Assembly (NCBI GenBank): GCA_022448945.1
Contig: JAKVCV010000018.1
Location: forward strand, 42,179-102,364
Direction of reading: 5' to 3'
From: Saprospiraceae bacterium
GTDB lineage: Bacteria; Bacteroidota; Bacteroidia; Chitinophagales; Saprospiraceae
DNA: 60,186 nt
A program made the position numbers and the translations under genes. Below are positions 1 to 13,900 of this stretch, piece after piece (positions within the stretch are counted from its first letter, which is position 1; every line of letters begins with the position of its first letter). A model generated the notes under the pieces. It saw only the letters and a program-made list of their open reading frames with translations. It was not told the origin of the DNA and ran no database searches.

Positions 1-3000
1 GCCTGAGCAGCTCCATCGTTTCCATTATAACAATTTACATTTTGTATCAGGGATGCTGTTACTATCATAGTATCTGGACTTACAATATTTGCTGAATCTA
101 TATATTGACATCCATCTGCATCTGTCACTGTTACAATATAATGATGTGTGCCTCCAGCCAATCCTGTTGCAGTTTGACTAGTACTAATTACAGTTGAACT
201 TGAATTAGTTGTCCATACATAGGTATAGCCACCAGCAGTACTTGAAGTCGTTACTGAAGCTGTCCCATCTGCATACCCAAAGCAACTTTCATCTGTTACA
301 CTAATTGATCCAGTTATATTGCTGTTACTACCCAAATCTAGTGCTAATACACCAATACAATGCGTAAAATTAGTATCTCGAACAACTATATCATAAAAAC
401 CGCTAGTAAGACCTGAAAAAGTCAATGGATTACTACCGCTTATGAAAGTTGCACCACCATCTATAGAGAATTCATATGCATCAAAGATATTAGCATTTGC
501 TGATGGCCCACCACTAACCTGTAACCTTATCAAACCATTGTTTTCAGCACAAGTAGCTGATACTACAGAATCTGCAACCACTATTATTGGTGAAGGTTCT
601 ACAACTGTTGCAGTAGCAGTTTGTACACATCCAGCCGCATCTTGTACAGTCATTGTATAAATTCCTGCTGTTAAATTACCTAATGTATCTATAGCTCCAG
701 GAGCACTTGGCGACCAGGTAACAGTATAACCAAACCCTGTACCATATGGTGTTCCCCCTGTTACTTCTGCAGTAACTAATCCATCTGTCATTCCAAAGCA
801 GGAAACATGTATTGTATCTAAATCAATTTCAAGAGAATCAGCATCCTGAATAGTGACACCAACTGTGGCTGTACAAGTATTTAAATCAGTAGCAGTTACA
901 GTATAAGTCCCAGATGGCAAACCAGTAAAAACACCTGGTGGGTTTTGTGTTGCAGCAGGAAAATCAATACTATAAGTATAAGATGGCGTTCCAGCCAATG
1001 CACTTACTTGAACTGCTCCTGTAGCCTGTCCGAAACAAGCTACATTTACAGTAGTATCAATGTTAGCTACTAATAATGAAGGTTCTACAATAGTTACAGA
1101 TGCAATATCCGAACAATTAGATATTGTATCAGTTACCGTTACAAAGTAAATACCTGCAGGTAAACCGGTGGCAGTTGTTCCAGTCTGAGATCCAGTATTT
1201 ATATCCCATTGATATGCAAAGAACAATCCTCCCAAAGAACCTCCTGTAGCACTAGCTGTTGCTGTACCTGTACTATCACCATTACATGCAATTTGTTGTC
1301 CGTTGAATGGTGCTAATACATTTGTTATTATTGTTATTGGTGCATCCTGTCCTATTGTTACAGTTTGCTGTACAGGTCCACAACCATTAGAATCCTGAAC
1401 ATATACAGTATAAGTCCCTTGCGTTAAGTTAGTCCAGATACTATCAGGACCAAATGTACCTGGTATACCTGTTCCAATACTATCAATAGCATATGTATAT
1501 GCCGGACCAATAGACCCTGCTGGTATTACCGATATCGTTCCATTACTTCCACCATCACATCCTGCCGAATCTGTTGTTGCACTCATTGTAAGTGGTGTGG
1601 GTTGTGTTAGTGTAATAGTTGTATCAGCAGTACATCCAGCTATATCTGTTATTGTAACTCCATAAGTTCCTGCCCTCAAGCCTGTAGCCGAAATAGTTGT
1701 CTGAGAATTTGCATTCAAATCCCATAAATAACTAATTGGAGATGAACCTCCCGTATGTATTATAGTTGCAGAACCATCGGCCGCACCAAAACATGAAATA
1801 TCAAAACCATTAAAGTTAGAAGTAACAGAAGCACTAGTAATATCCAATACTGCAGGAATAGTAAGGAATGTATCCATTAACGTTGAACATCCATTTCCAT
1901 CGGTAATTGTAATAGAATATTGAGTACCTGTTAATGAACCATTAAGATTTGTAAATGTACCGTTTGCTATTGGCCCAGAGCCAATATCATAGGTATATGA
2001 ACCCACTCCAGAACCAGCATCAGCAACTACAGAAATGATACCATCATTACCAAAACAACTTTCATTAGTAACTTGTACAAAACTACCAGTTAAAGGTGTA
2101 GGCTCTGTTAAAATTATAGAATCAACATCTATACAACCATTAGCATCTGTTACTGTTACAATATATACAATATTAGCACACAAACCACTTAATGTTTGAG
2201 TAGTAGCACCAGCAGTAGACCATTGATAGCTGTAAAGACCCAAATTACTTGGTGTGCCACCACTTGGAGTAGCAGCGACTGCACCATTGCAATCGCCTGT
2301 ACAAGAAACACCAAATCCATTAAAATTAGTAGTAACTGCTGGATTTGCAATAATAACTGAAGGTTGTGTTAAAGTAACAATTGTAGTCGTAATACAACCC
2401 TGAGCATCTCTAACATATAATGTATAACCTCCAGCACATAAATTTGTGAAATTTCCTGTGGCCTGATAATTTATTCCATCAATAGAAAATTCATACCCAG
2501 GCGTACCCTGAGAGGCACTTACTTGGATTATTCCATCACATACACCGGTACAAGAAGGATTACTTGATGTATCAACATTAAGAATTAAAACTGCCGGTTG
2601 TGTAATAATTAAGTTATTCATAGTTGTCTGACATCCATTAGCATCTGTAATTACTACTGAATATGTTCCTGCATTCAACCCTTCAAAAACTCTTGTAGTA
2701 TCTGATAAACCACCATTAAAACTATAAGTATATGGTGGTATTCCCCCAAGTCCATGCAACGCAATAATACCATCAGCACCACCAAAACAACTTACCATAA
2801 TAATACTATCTACCAAGCCTTGTAGCTGAGGTGGCTCATTAATATTAACACAGGCTGTTGCTTGACATCCATTACCATCCTGAACAATCACACAATATCC
2901 TGAACCAAACATATTAGCAGGAAGGTTATTGTATTGAACAGTAGATGTAAATGTTATACCTCCATCTACTGAATATGTATAAGATCCAACTCCCCCACTA

Positions 3001-6000
3001 CCAGCAACCGTAAATGATCCTGTAGGTTGACCAAAACAAAGTATATGTGTTGTATCTATTATAGAGATTGATACAGAATCTGGAGAAGTAATACTGACGC
3101 TATCAGATGTTGTACAACCAAAGAAATCTGTTACTGTTACATAATATGTTCCAGCACTAAGTCCTGTTGCTGTGGCAGTAGTTTGATTTAAAGTAGCAGG
3201 ATCCCATATAATATTATAAGCAGCCTGACCACCAGTTATATTAACAGTTGCTTCACCGTCCGAACTACCACTACAACTTGTTTGGGCTCCATTATAGTTT
3301 GAGCTTACAAAAGCCGTAGCTTGCAATAATGTATTTTGAGTTAAGGTTACACATTCTACAACAGAACAATTATTTGCATCTGTGACAGTTACACAATAGG
3401 TTCCTATAGCTAAACCAGTAAATAGTCCTGTGAGATTGGTTTGACTTCCCAATGAATATGAATAATTTGGTGTTCCAGTTCCAGGTACAGCAGTAACTTG
3501 TACTGAACCAGTAGAATCACCAAAACAATTAATATTCCCAGCCAAACTTGTTGCTATTAGTTGAGGTGGATCAGTCAAAGTTACTGAATCGATAGCAATA
3601 CATCCATTTTGGTCAGTAATAGTAACAGAATGTGTTCCAGCACATAAGCCGGTTGCTGTAAATGTAGTTTGATTATTTGCACTAGTGCTCCATAAAAAAT
3701 CATAAGTAGAACCTGGATTTCCGCCTGCTCCAACTGAAGTAGCAGCACCATCACAAGCTCCATTACAACTTATTACAGTTCCGTTAGCATATAATGATGT
3801 CACTGAAGCTGTATTCGTTAACAATGGTGGTGATGTGATTGTAAATGGCACTAATACCTGACAACCATTCCCATCAGTTATTGTTGCCGTATATCCACCA
3901 GCAACAAGACCTGTCAAGGTTACTGACGTACTTATTGTAGTAATTGAACTTAGACCAATATCATAAGTATATGGAGCAGTACCACCGGCTGCGAATAAAT
4001 CTACTTCGCCAGTACTATCACCAAAACATAAAGCATTAGTTGTTGCACTAAGTCCTGCAGTCAATTGTGGTGGTTGAGTAACTGTAACAGAAGCAGAAGC
4101 AGTACATCCCAACGAATCCGTTATTATTACAGAAAATACTCCAGCACATATACCGGTAACTGTAGAAGTGGTTTGAGATGTCATCGACCAGTTATAACTA
4201 TAAGGAGGTGTTCCTCCAACAGAAGTTGCTGTAACTTCAGCATCACAGGCACCAAAGCAACTTATATCCTGACCAAGATAATTTGAGGTAACAGCTGTTG
4301 TAACCAAAGGAAGTGATGAAGGTTCTGTTATAGTAACACCAACTGTAGTTGAACATAAATTAAGATCAGTAACTGTCACAGTATAAGTCCCTACAGACAA
4401 ACCACAGAACAATCCATTATTTGCCTGTGTAGTACCTGAAACTATTGAATAAGTATAACCAGATGTTCCATCTACACCCTGAATTGTTACACATCCATCT
4501 GAAAATCCAGTACAGGAAACATTTATCTGACTACTTATGGAAGCTCCTAATGTATTTGGTTCTGTCACTACTACAGAATCGACAACAACACATCCTCCAT
4601 TATCAGTTACAGAGGCTATATATGTACCGGGACATAAATTAGAAATTGTATCTGTTGTAGCTGATGTATTCCATACAATACTATACCCAGGAATTCCTCC
4701 AGTTATTTGTACCTCAACAGCACCATCACAAGCACCATTACATGAAATATCTGCTCCATTATAATTAGTAATTACAACCGGGTTTACAAATAAAACATTA
4801 ACAGGTTGTGTAATGGTAACTGAACTAACAGATGAACAACCATTAGCATCTGTTACAGTTACATTTATACCCGTTCCACCAGGCAACCCAGTTGCTGTTG
4901 CTGTTGTCTGATTATTTGCCGTAGCATCCCATAAGAAAGAATAACCAGTGACAATTGTACCTCCAGTTCCAACAACAGTAGCTTCACCATCAGACCCTCC
5001 TCCACAACTAACAGTTACTGTTGAAACAATCGTAGCTGTAACTTGAGATGGATCTGAAACTGTTACATTTGTAACATTTGAACATCCTCCATTATCAGAT
5101 ACAGTAACTGTATATACACCAGCACACAAACCACTTACAACTGCTGTAGTTTGATTTCCAGTATTTGCATCCCATAAGAATGTATATCCAGTTGTAACTG
5201 TACCTCCACTACCAATAGCAGTTACTTCTCCATCACAATCTCCGATACATGTGACATCTGATCCATTATAATTTGAAGTAACAGTCGCAACAGCTGACAC
5301 ACCAAGAGCAGGCTGATTAATAAATACACTTGTTACATCTGAACATCCATTATTATCACTGACTGTTACTGTATGAGTTCCAGCACATAAACCAGTTGCT
5401 GTTGCTGTTGTCTGATTATTTGCTGTTACAGACCATAGGTAAGTATAACCAGTTGTAACTGTACCTCCACTACCAACTACGGTAGCATCACCATCACACT
5501 GACCATTACATGTCGCATCATTATTCGCTGTTATAGTTGCTGTTACTGCAGATGGTTCTGTCAGTGTTACTGCAGCTGTAGCGGTACAACCATTAGCATC
5601 TGTTACTATAACATCTACAGGACCAACACAAGCAACTGTCATTGTATCCAAAATTCCAGCTCCTGATGTAGACCATGTGTAACTTAAATATGGTAAAGTA
5701 CCTCCTGTAGCCGTAGCAAAAACAACTCCATCGCAAGCACCAGCACAACTAATATTTTCACCATTATAGTTTGAATTAATAGTTGCAGTGGTTGTCAATA
5801 AAGTTGGTTCAGCAATATTTGTACAAGTAGAGGCAGAACAACCATTAGCATCTGTTGCTGTAACACAAATAGGGCCAGCAATTAAAGCTGTTGCTGTACT
5901 GGTAGTATCGCCATTGTCCCAATTATATGTAAATGCACCAGTGCCTCCAGAGGGTGAAACAGTTGCTGAGCCATTAGCTCCTCCATTACATGTAACATCA

Positions 6001-9000
6001 GTTTGATTTGTAATAATTGAACTAACAACAATTGGCTCTATCAAATCAAAACAGGCCGTATCTGTACACCCAAGAGAATCCTGAACAAAAACACAATGTG
6101 AATTACCTGCTACTGAAAGTCCAGTAGCAATATTTGTTGTTGATGAATTTGAACTCCAACTAAATATATATGTTCCAGGTCCAGTACCTCCGGCAACAGT
6201 AGCAGTTAATTCACCATCTGATGCTCCAGAACAAGAAACTTGCTGCCCATTATAATTTGAAGTTGAAGTTATGCTTGTTGTGAGAGCAGAAGCTGGAGCT
6301 CCAATTATAGCAACAGCAACACTAGAACATCCGTTGGCATCTGTAACAGTTACATTATATGAACCTGCACACAAATTTAATGCAACCTGAGTAGTTTGAT
6401 TACCAGCAGCAGAATCCCATAAGAAATTATATCCTGTAATAGTTGTACCTCCTGTACCTGCAGCTGTAGCAGTACCAGTACATGTTCCAAAACATGCAAC
6501 ATTAGTACTAGCAACAATTGTGGCTGTGACTGCACTAGGCTCTGAAACAGTTATACAATCTGTTGAAGAACAACCATTATCATCAGTAACAGTAACACAA
6601 TGTGGTCCAGCACCTATATTAACCAAAGGATTGCTATTGAAACCACCAGACCATATATAGCTATAATCAAGTGCTATTGAACCACCAGAAGCAGAAGCAT
6701 TAATTGTAGCATCATTTGTACCATTACAACTTACATCAGCACCATTATAATTTGATGTGATTACCAGCGCAACATTCACTCCTGTTGCAGGTTCTCCTAC
6801 AATGGCAGAAGATACTGCAAAACATCCGTTAGCATCCGTAGTAGTTACAGGATAAACACCAGCAGCAAGTCCAGTTGCTGTAGCAGTCGTTTGACTTGAA
6901 GCAGAAGTATCCCAAAGGAAAGTATACCCTCCAGTACCTCCTGAGCCAGTTACCGTTGCTGTACCAGAAGAATCACCTCTACATAAAACATCAGTACTAG
7001 AAACTGACGAAGTCAACAATACTGGTGAAACCAAAGATATACATGCAGTATCTGAACAACCCAAAGAATCAGTTACCAAAACACAAAATGATCCATCAGG
7101 AAGACCTGATATCGCTGCAGTAGTTTGTGAACCAATATCCCATAATATAGCGTATGGTGCAGATCCTCCAGTTATTGTAGCCAAAGCCGTTCCACTGGAA
7201 TCTCCAAAACATTGTAAAGGAGTTCCTCCAGGATAATTAGAGGTAACAAGAGCACTAACATCTACTGCCGAAGCTGGTTCAGTAATAGGAGTACATAAAG
7301 AATCCTGACAGCCACTAGCATCAGTTACTACAACACAATAAGTTCCAGCAGACAAACCAACTAACAAAGGTGTAGTTAAGCTATCTGCTGTCGCATCCCA
7401 TTGAAAACTATATCCAGGATTTCCACCACTTACACCTAAGGTAATCTCACCAGTTGAATCACCTCTACATATAATATTTGTAATTGAAGTAGCAGATATA
7501 GAAATTTGCGCAGGTTCTGTTAATATTACACAGGCGGAATCTATACAACCTAAACTATCAGTAATTGTTACACAATATGTATTTGCTAAAAGGCCTGAAA
7601 CTAATTGAGTATTTTGACTACTTGCATTTGCATCCCATTGATATGTAACAGGGGCACTACCTCCTACTGAGGATGCCTGAATAATACCATCACTTGCTCC
7701 AAAACAAGTTACAGAAGTTATCTCGGAAGCACTTGCTACTAAAGAAGAAGTTGGTTGAGTCAAGACTACACATACGCCTGGAGATGAACATCCATTATTA
7801 TCTGTAATAGTTACACAATAAGTAATATTTGCTTTTAAACCTGTAGCTGTTGCGGTTGTTTGATTGCCAGTATTCGAAGACCATAAATAAGTATATCCAG
7901 TAGTGGCTACTCCACCTGAGCCAGTTACAGTTGCTGTACCAGAAGAATCTCCAAAACAATTAATATTAATAGTAGAAGTAATTGTTGCTGTAACCGTAGA
8001 TGGTTCGGAAATAGTGATACAATCCGTATCAAAACAACCTAATGAGTCAGTTACAGTTACACAATGAACCCCTAAAGCTAATCCAGTAACAGATGAAGTG
8101 GTAGCATTATTATTCCAAATATAATTATATCCATTTGAAATAGAAGGTACTCCCCCTGCAGCAACAACAGTTGCTCCCGCATCAGATAATCCATTACATG
8201 AAATATTTGAATCTACAGACATACTTGCTATAACAACGGCTGATGCTGCTTCAGTAATATTTACACAAGTTACAGCATTACAATTATTAGCATCTGTCAC
8301 AGTTACACATTGGTTGCCAGCTAAAAGACCATTAGCTGCAGCCGTTGTTTGACCATTATCCCATAATATAGAATACACAGAAAGTAATGTACCCCCAGCA
8401 GGAATAACAGTTGCAGCTCCTGTTGAATCTCCAAAACAATTAACATTGACAATGGATGTAACATTAATATCAGCTGTTAGTAAAGATGGTTCTGTAACCG
8501 TTGCACAATTAGTAGCAATACATCCAAGAGAATCTGTTACTGTAACACAATAAGTCCCAGCGGCTACATTAATTAAACTATCATTATTAGGCTCTATTGC
8601 ACCCCAATTATAAATATAATTAGAAGGGTCACCTGTACCATTACTAGCCGTAGCAACAATAATTCCATCAGTTGAACCAACACAACTAACATCAGTACCA
8701 TTATATGGTGACAAAGTTAATGCGCCTGCAGTAAAAAGTGCTACAGGTTGAGTTAACGAAATATTTGTCGAAGCAATACATTGGTTATCATCAGTTATTG
8801 TAACCTCATACAATATTCCAGCTGATAATCCAGTTGCTGTAGCTGTAGTTTGATTACCCGCAGCTGCATTCCACAAATAACTATATACACCTCCTACAGC
8901 TGATCCACCTGAACCTAATGCAGTTGCCGAACCGGTAGAATCTCCGAAACAATTAACATTAATTGATGAGACTATTGTTGCAGTTAAAGAACTTGGTTCG

Positions 9001-10950
9001 GTAATCGTAACACAATCAGAAGTCGCACAACCAAGAGAATCTGTTACAGTGACACAATAAGTATTTCCAGCCACTGCCAGTAATGATGCAGTTGTTTGTG
9101 TAGGAATAGAATTCCAATTAAAATTATAACCTCCAGCAGCAGGTGTACCACCAGTTGGACTTACAGTAGCACCACCGTTACTAAAACCATTACATGTTAC
9201 ATTTGAATCTACAACTAAACTTGTAAAAGTCAATGGGTTTATCGGTTGCGTAATATTAGCACAAACAGAAATATTACAACCATTGGCATCTGTAACCGTT
9301 ACACATTGCAACCCTGCTGGTAAATTATTAGCTGTAGCCGTTGTTTGACCATTTACCCAGGAATAATTAATTGCTCCTGTACCACCTATGGCTGAAACCG
9401 TAGCAGAACCAGACGAATCTCCAAAGCAATTAATATTTGACGATGAACTAATGGAAGCTGCAATAATTGAAGGTTCAGATATTGTAACTGTAGATACAGC
9501 TGAACAACCAAGTGAATCTGTTACTGTTACAGAATATGGGTTATTGGCAAATGAAAGACCTGTAGCAATAGCAGTCGTTTGATTTCCAGCATTTACATCC
9601 CAATTATAATTATAACCAGTAGCTGCTGGTGTACCCCCTATGGGTGAAGCAGTTGCCTCACCATCATTGGCACCAAAACAACTAATTTGAGCACCATTAA
9701 AATTCGATGTAATAGAAGTAGAAACACTCAATGATGTTAGTGGTTCTGTTATTGTAACACATTCAACTGAATTACATACTCCTGTAATATCTGTGACAGT
9801 AACACAATAAGTACCTGCAGGTAAGCCAACTGCTGCTGCAGTCGTTTGATTTCCGGCATTTGAATCCCATAAAAATGTATATCCAGGTGTTCCTCCTGAA
9901 GCGCCCACATTCGCTATTCCTGTAGAATCTCCCAAACAACTAACATTCGTTTGACTAAAAATAGTTGTAGTTATTGCACTAGGTTCAGTTAAAGAGACTG
10001 AAGCCGTAGTAGTACAACCAAAACTATTATCAGTAACCAAGACAGTATATAATCCATTTGAAGCTGGAAAACCACACACAACATCCGCAGCTGTTGTTAA
10101 AGGTGCTGGTGCTGAAGGTCCAGTCCAATCATATGTATAAAGACCAGAACCACCAGTTGCGTTTACGGTAATACAAGCAGTTCCATTATTACATGTTATA
10201 GGTGTAGAAATTACTGGTGAAGTTGTTAAAACTTGTTGCGCATTTAAATTAAAACACATAGAATTTGAACAGTTATTTTCATCAACAACAGTGACACAAT
10301 ACAATCCTGTATCAATACCCGCTAATATTCCAGAGTCAGCTGCAATTCCATTTGACCAAACATAAGTTATCAATCCTGTTCCACCAAGACCTTCAACTTC
10401 AATCCGTCCATCAGAACTACTCGGACAAAGAGGATTAATCGTATCTATGACAACAATAGTTAAAGAATCTGGCGTAGGCACATTAAAAGTTATAACCGAA
10501 ACACAACCAACAGCATCTGTAGAAGTAACGGTATAATCTCTTGGAGCCAAGCCACTAACTGTATAATTTACAGATGTTGGTGCACCAGGTATTCCAGGAA
10601 CAATTGTATCCCAAACATATGTAAATGGAGCCACACCATTTGAAGTACCAATAGTAACAGTTCCATCAGAAGCACCTGCACACGTTACAGCGGATACATT
10701 ATTAACAAAAACAATTGGAACATTAGCATTTGGAGCTACAAAAACACATCCTGAATCAACACAACCAGTTACCGTATCAGTAACAGTAACACAAAATGTA
10801 CCAGCAGGCAAAGAGGTTATTGTACTGGAAGATACCGCTAAATCTGTTGTACCATTGGACCATACAAAATCATAAATCCCAGAAGCTGGAGTAGCAGTAG
10901 CAGAACCATCATTATTACAAGTAACATTAGTTGAAGTCATAACAGGATCC
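1..10950 (-). repeat. Array of about 45 SprB-like protein repeats
   Basis: This is the coding repeat array inside the left giant gene. Each unit encodes roughly 70-90 aa with the order [I/V]xCxGxxDGxAT, then GGTxxYxYxW, then GLxAGTYxVTVTDxxGC, then a T[E/Q]P linker. I counted about 45 unit starts by reading the complement strand. Units differ clearly at DNA level, so this is an old, diversified array rather than a recent expansion. Two unit types alternate through much of it: a longer-linker type ending SNYNG..[I/V]SC and a shorter one ending N[V/I]xC. Confidence 0.85.
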
Positions 10951-13900
10951 GGTAAAGAATTTACAGAAACTGTATAATTAATAGATACTGGACATGTTAA
11001 ACGTAATTGACCATTAGTGATTACCTTTGAATATACTGAAGCATTATAAGTTGTTGTAATTGTAGGGTTTACAGAAACAGAATCTTGAGAAATCACAGTA
11101 AGATCAGAAAGTGGCGACCATACGATACTATCATTTGAAGTAAATCCAAGAACTGCAAGTGTAGTTGCATCACCAATACATATATTCTGATCGCCATTAC
11201 CAAGAACTGCAGGAACTGGATCAACATACAAATATGCTGTATCAATAGGTGTTTCACCACAACAATCGGTTATCAAAAACAATTCAATCATGAAAAATCC
11301 TTCAACATTAAATTGCGTACTTGGCACATTCTGTACATTAGAAGGGTTAGGTATTGCTCCATTAAATTCCCATATAGTAGTATCACCATATAATGAGCTT
11401 GCAAAAGTTGCAAAATCTCCAACACATAACTGAAATGTATCTAAACCAATTACATTTGCAGAACTAGTAATTTCAGGTTTAATTAATTGATCAAATGCAA
11501 TATTATGAAATCCTCTATATTCTTCTAATGCATTACCTCCAGCACCACCTGTACTAGGGCAACCAAAACATGTATTATGGATAATGCTATATCTACCGAT
11601 ACTATCATAACGTGTTGTGTCAGCATTAAAAGTACCATTAGCCGGCTGAGAATAACCATTTAAGGCATCAAAAATCCAATTTGTAACAGGAGTTGAAGCT
11701 CCTCCAATAGGAATATTCTGAGGAATCGCAGTAGTTAAAGGATGTGAAGGCATACCTGAAGAATCCCAAAACATAACCGCAGTATTTGTACAATTAGTAT
11801 TTTCAACATAAATAATTTGTTGATCGTAAAGTGCATAAGTCGAATCTTGAGCTACTGGTATTATCCCATTACTATCCCAAAAAATATCAAAAGCTACACC
11901 ATCAACACCATTTCCTCCATTTCCTCCAGCCCCTCCGTTTCCTCCGTTTCCTCCGTTTCCTCCAGCACCAATTTCAGTTAAACCAGCAGTACCTCCAATT
12001 CCTCCATTTCCTCCATTTCCTCCATTTGCACCTAAGCCACCAACACCTCCAGTCCCAAATGAACCTGAAATAATATTACAATGTTCTATGAATCCATTAG
12101 CACCATTACCACATATATAAATACCAAAAGAACCACCACCACCAAAACCTCCTGTTCCTCCAGTTCCTCCAGCTCCGCCGCCGCCGCCGCCGCCGCCGCC
12201 ATTACCTGTACCATTAGTACAACCAATGCAATCTTGACCACCGCCGCCGCCACCGCCGCCACCACCAGAACCACCAGATCCAGACATCCCAATTTCACCT
12301 TGCAAACCTACATGATAACGACATGTTTGAATAGCAATTGCCCCATCGGCACCATCACATCCATTAACACCATCTATCCCATCTGTACCATCATTACCTG
12401 CTGTTCCATTATTTACTGTATTGGATGTATTAACAATACCTCCTGTCCCACCAACAACACTTGATCCTAGCCCAGATGCTGTTGCTGAACAACCTGAAAA
12501 AGGAGGGTTAAAAGGAGTCCCACCCTGACCAGATGCTCCTCCATCAGAACCTTGTATAGTACTACCTTCTCGACCTCTTCCACCTCCACCACCAGCACCG
12601 CCATCAACAACACCAGCAGTAGAACTAACACCAGTTCCACCATTACCTACACCATTCCCAAAATCTATAGCTGATCCACCAGAACCTCCATTAACAATTA
12701 CAACAGAATTACACTCATTTCCTCCATTTCCTCCAGCACCACCATTAACTGATGCAATATTATCGATAAATCCATCTGATCCAGCAGCACCTGGCGCACC
12801 ATTACTTGAAGCTGGAGCCAATAGACATCCATCTACTCCAGGAGTACCATTTGAAGCATTACCTAATTCTATATTTACTCTTGTTATGTTGTAATTAGAA
12901 GCATTTTGCATATAGATACCATATGTTGAAGTACCTGAAACAACCGCATCATCTGTCGTAATAGTTAGATCCTGTAATCTAAAATCAGAAGACCCAATTA
13001 TCTCAATTGCAGTAAGGTGTCTGTCTACATCCTGAACTCCACCTGCATTAGCAGTAGTTCTATTAATTGTTGTTGCACCTACTTCAGAAGTTTTAAGCCA
13101 ACCTTGATTTTCAATAAAACCACCTTCCAAAGTCAAAAGGCTCGTTATATTTAATGCAGTATCAATATTATATGTACCAGTAGCTAATTTAATTACAGAC
13201 AAATTACAAACAGACCTTCGTAGAGCTTCCTGTATAGTTACAGGATCAAATTGGGTACCTGCAGCTGAAGAACTTCCAGTAGTTGAAACATAAATATTTC
13301 TACAAGAAGGATCTGGTGGTATAAACCCTACAGTTAAAGTAATAAATTCAATTGAACTACATAGTGTAATTGGATTTATGACTTCCACGGACCAGGTGTA
13401 TGTACCAGGTGTATTTGGCATCAGTATAGAAGCAGAAGCAGATGTACCAGAAGTTGTATTTGGTATTGTATTAAAAGTTCCAAACATTTCAGTAAAAACA
13501 AAAGTCATCCCAGGTGCATCAGTGGTACCACTAAGTGTAACATTGGCCCCTCCACAAACATTAATATTATTTGGAGCTACTGAAAGAGGAGGATCATTTT
13601 CTACTATTACAGTAACAAAATCTGTTGATGAACATCCATCATTATAATCAAGTGTTACTGTGTAAGTTGTAGTTGAAAGCGGAAAAGCTTGTGGATTAGG
13701 AATAGAATTATTAGATAAACCTATATTTGGCGTCCAAGTATACTGAACCGCATTAGGAGACGTTGTAGTGGCAGACAAAGGCGTTGTGTCTCCAACACAT
13801 ATACTCACATCTGGACTCGCTACGACTGGATCATTAGGGTTGCTTATAACATTTACAACATAAGTAAAAGTATTAGAACCTTGTAAGGGGCAAGCATCAT

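Noticed and set aside
12174-12266. GCC/GGC microsatellite as an on-off phase-variation switch
   Set aside because: The unit is three bases, so slippage changes the number of glycines but cannot shift the frame.
12081-12464. Plus-strand frames rich in Ala, Thr and Ser or Leu, His and Gln in 11.8-12.5 kb
   Set aside because: They are antisense readings of the GGN and poly-glycine codons of the giant minus-strand gene; their odd composition comes from the repeats and they have no independent coding signal.
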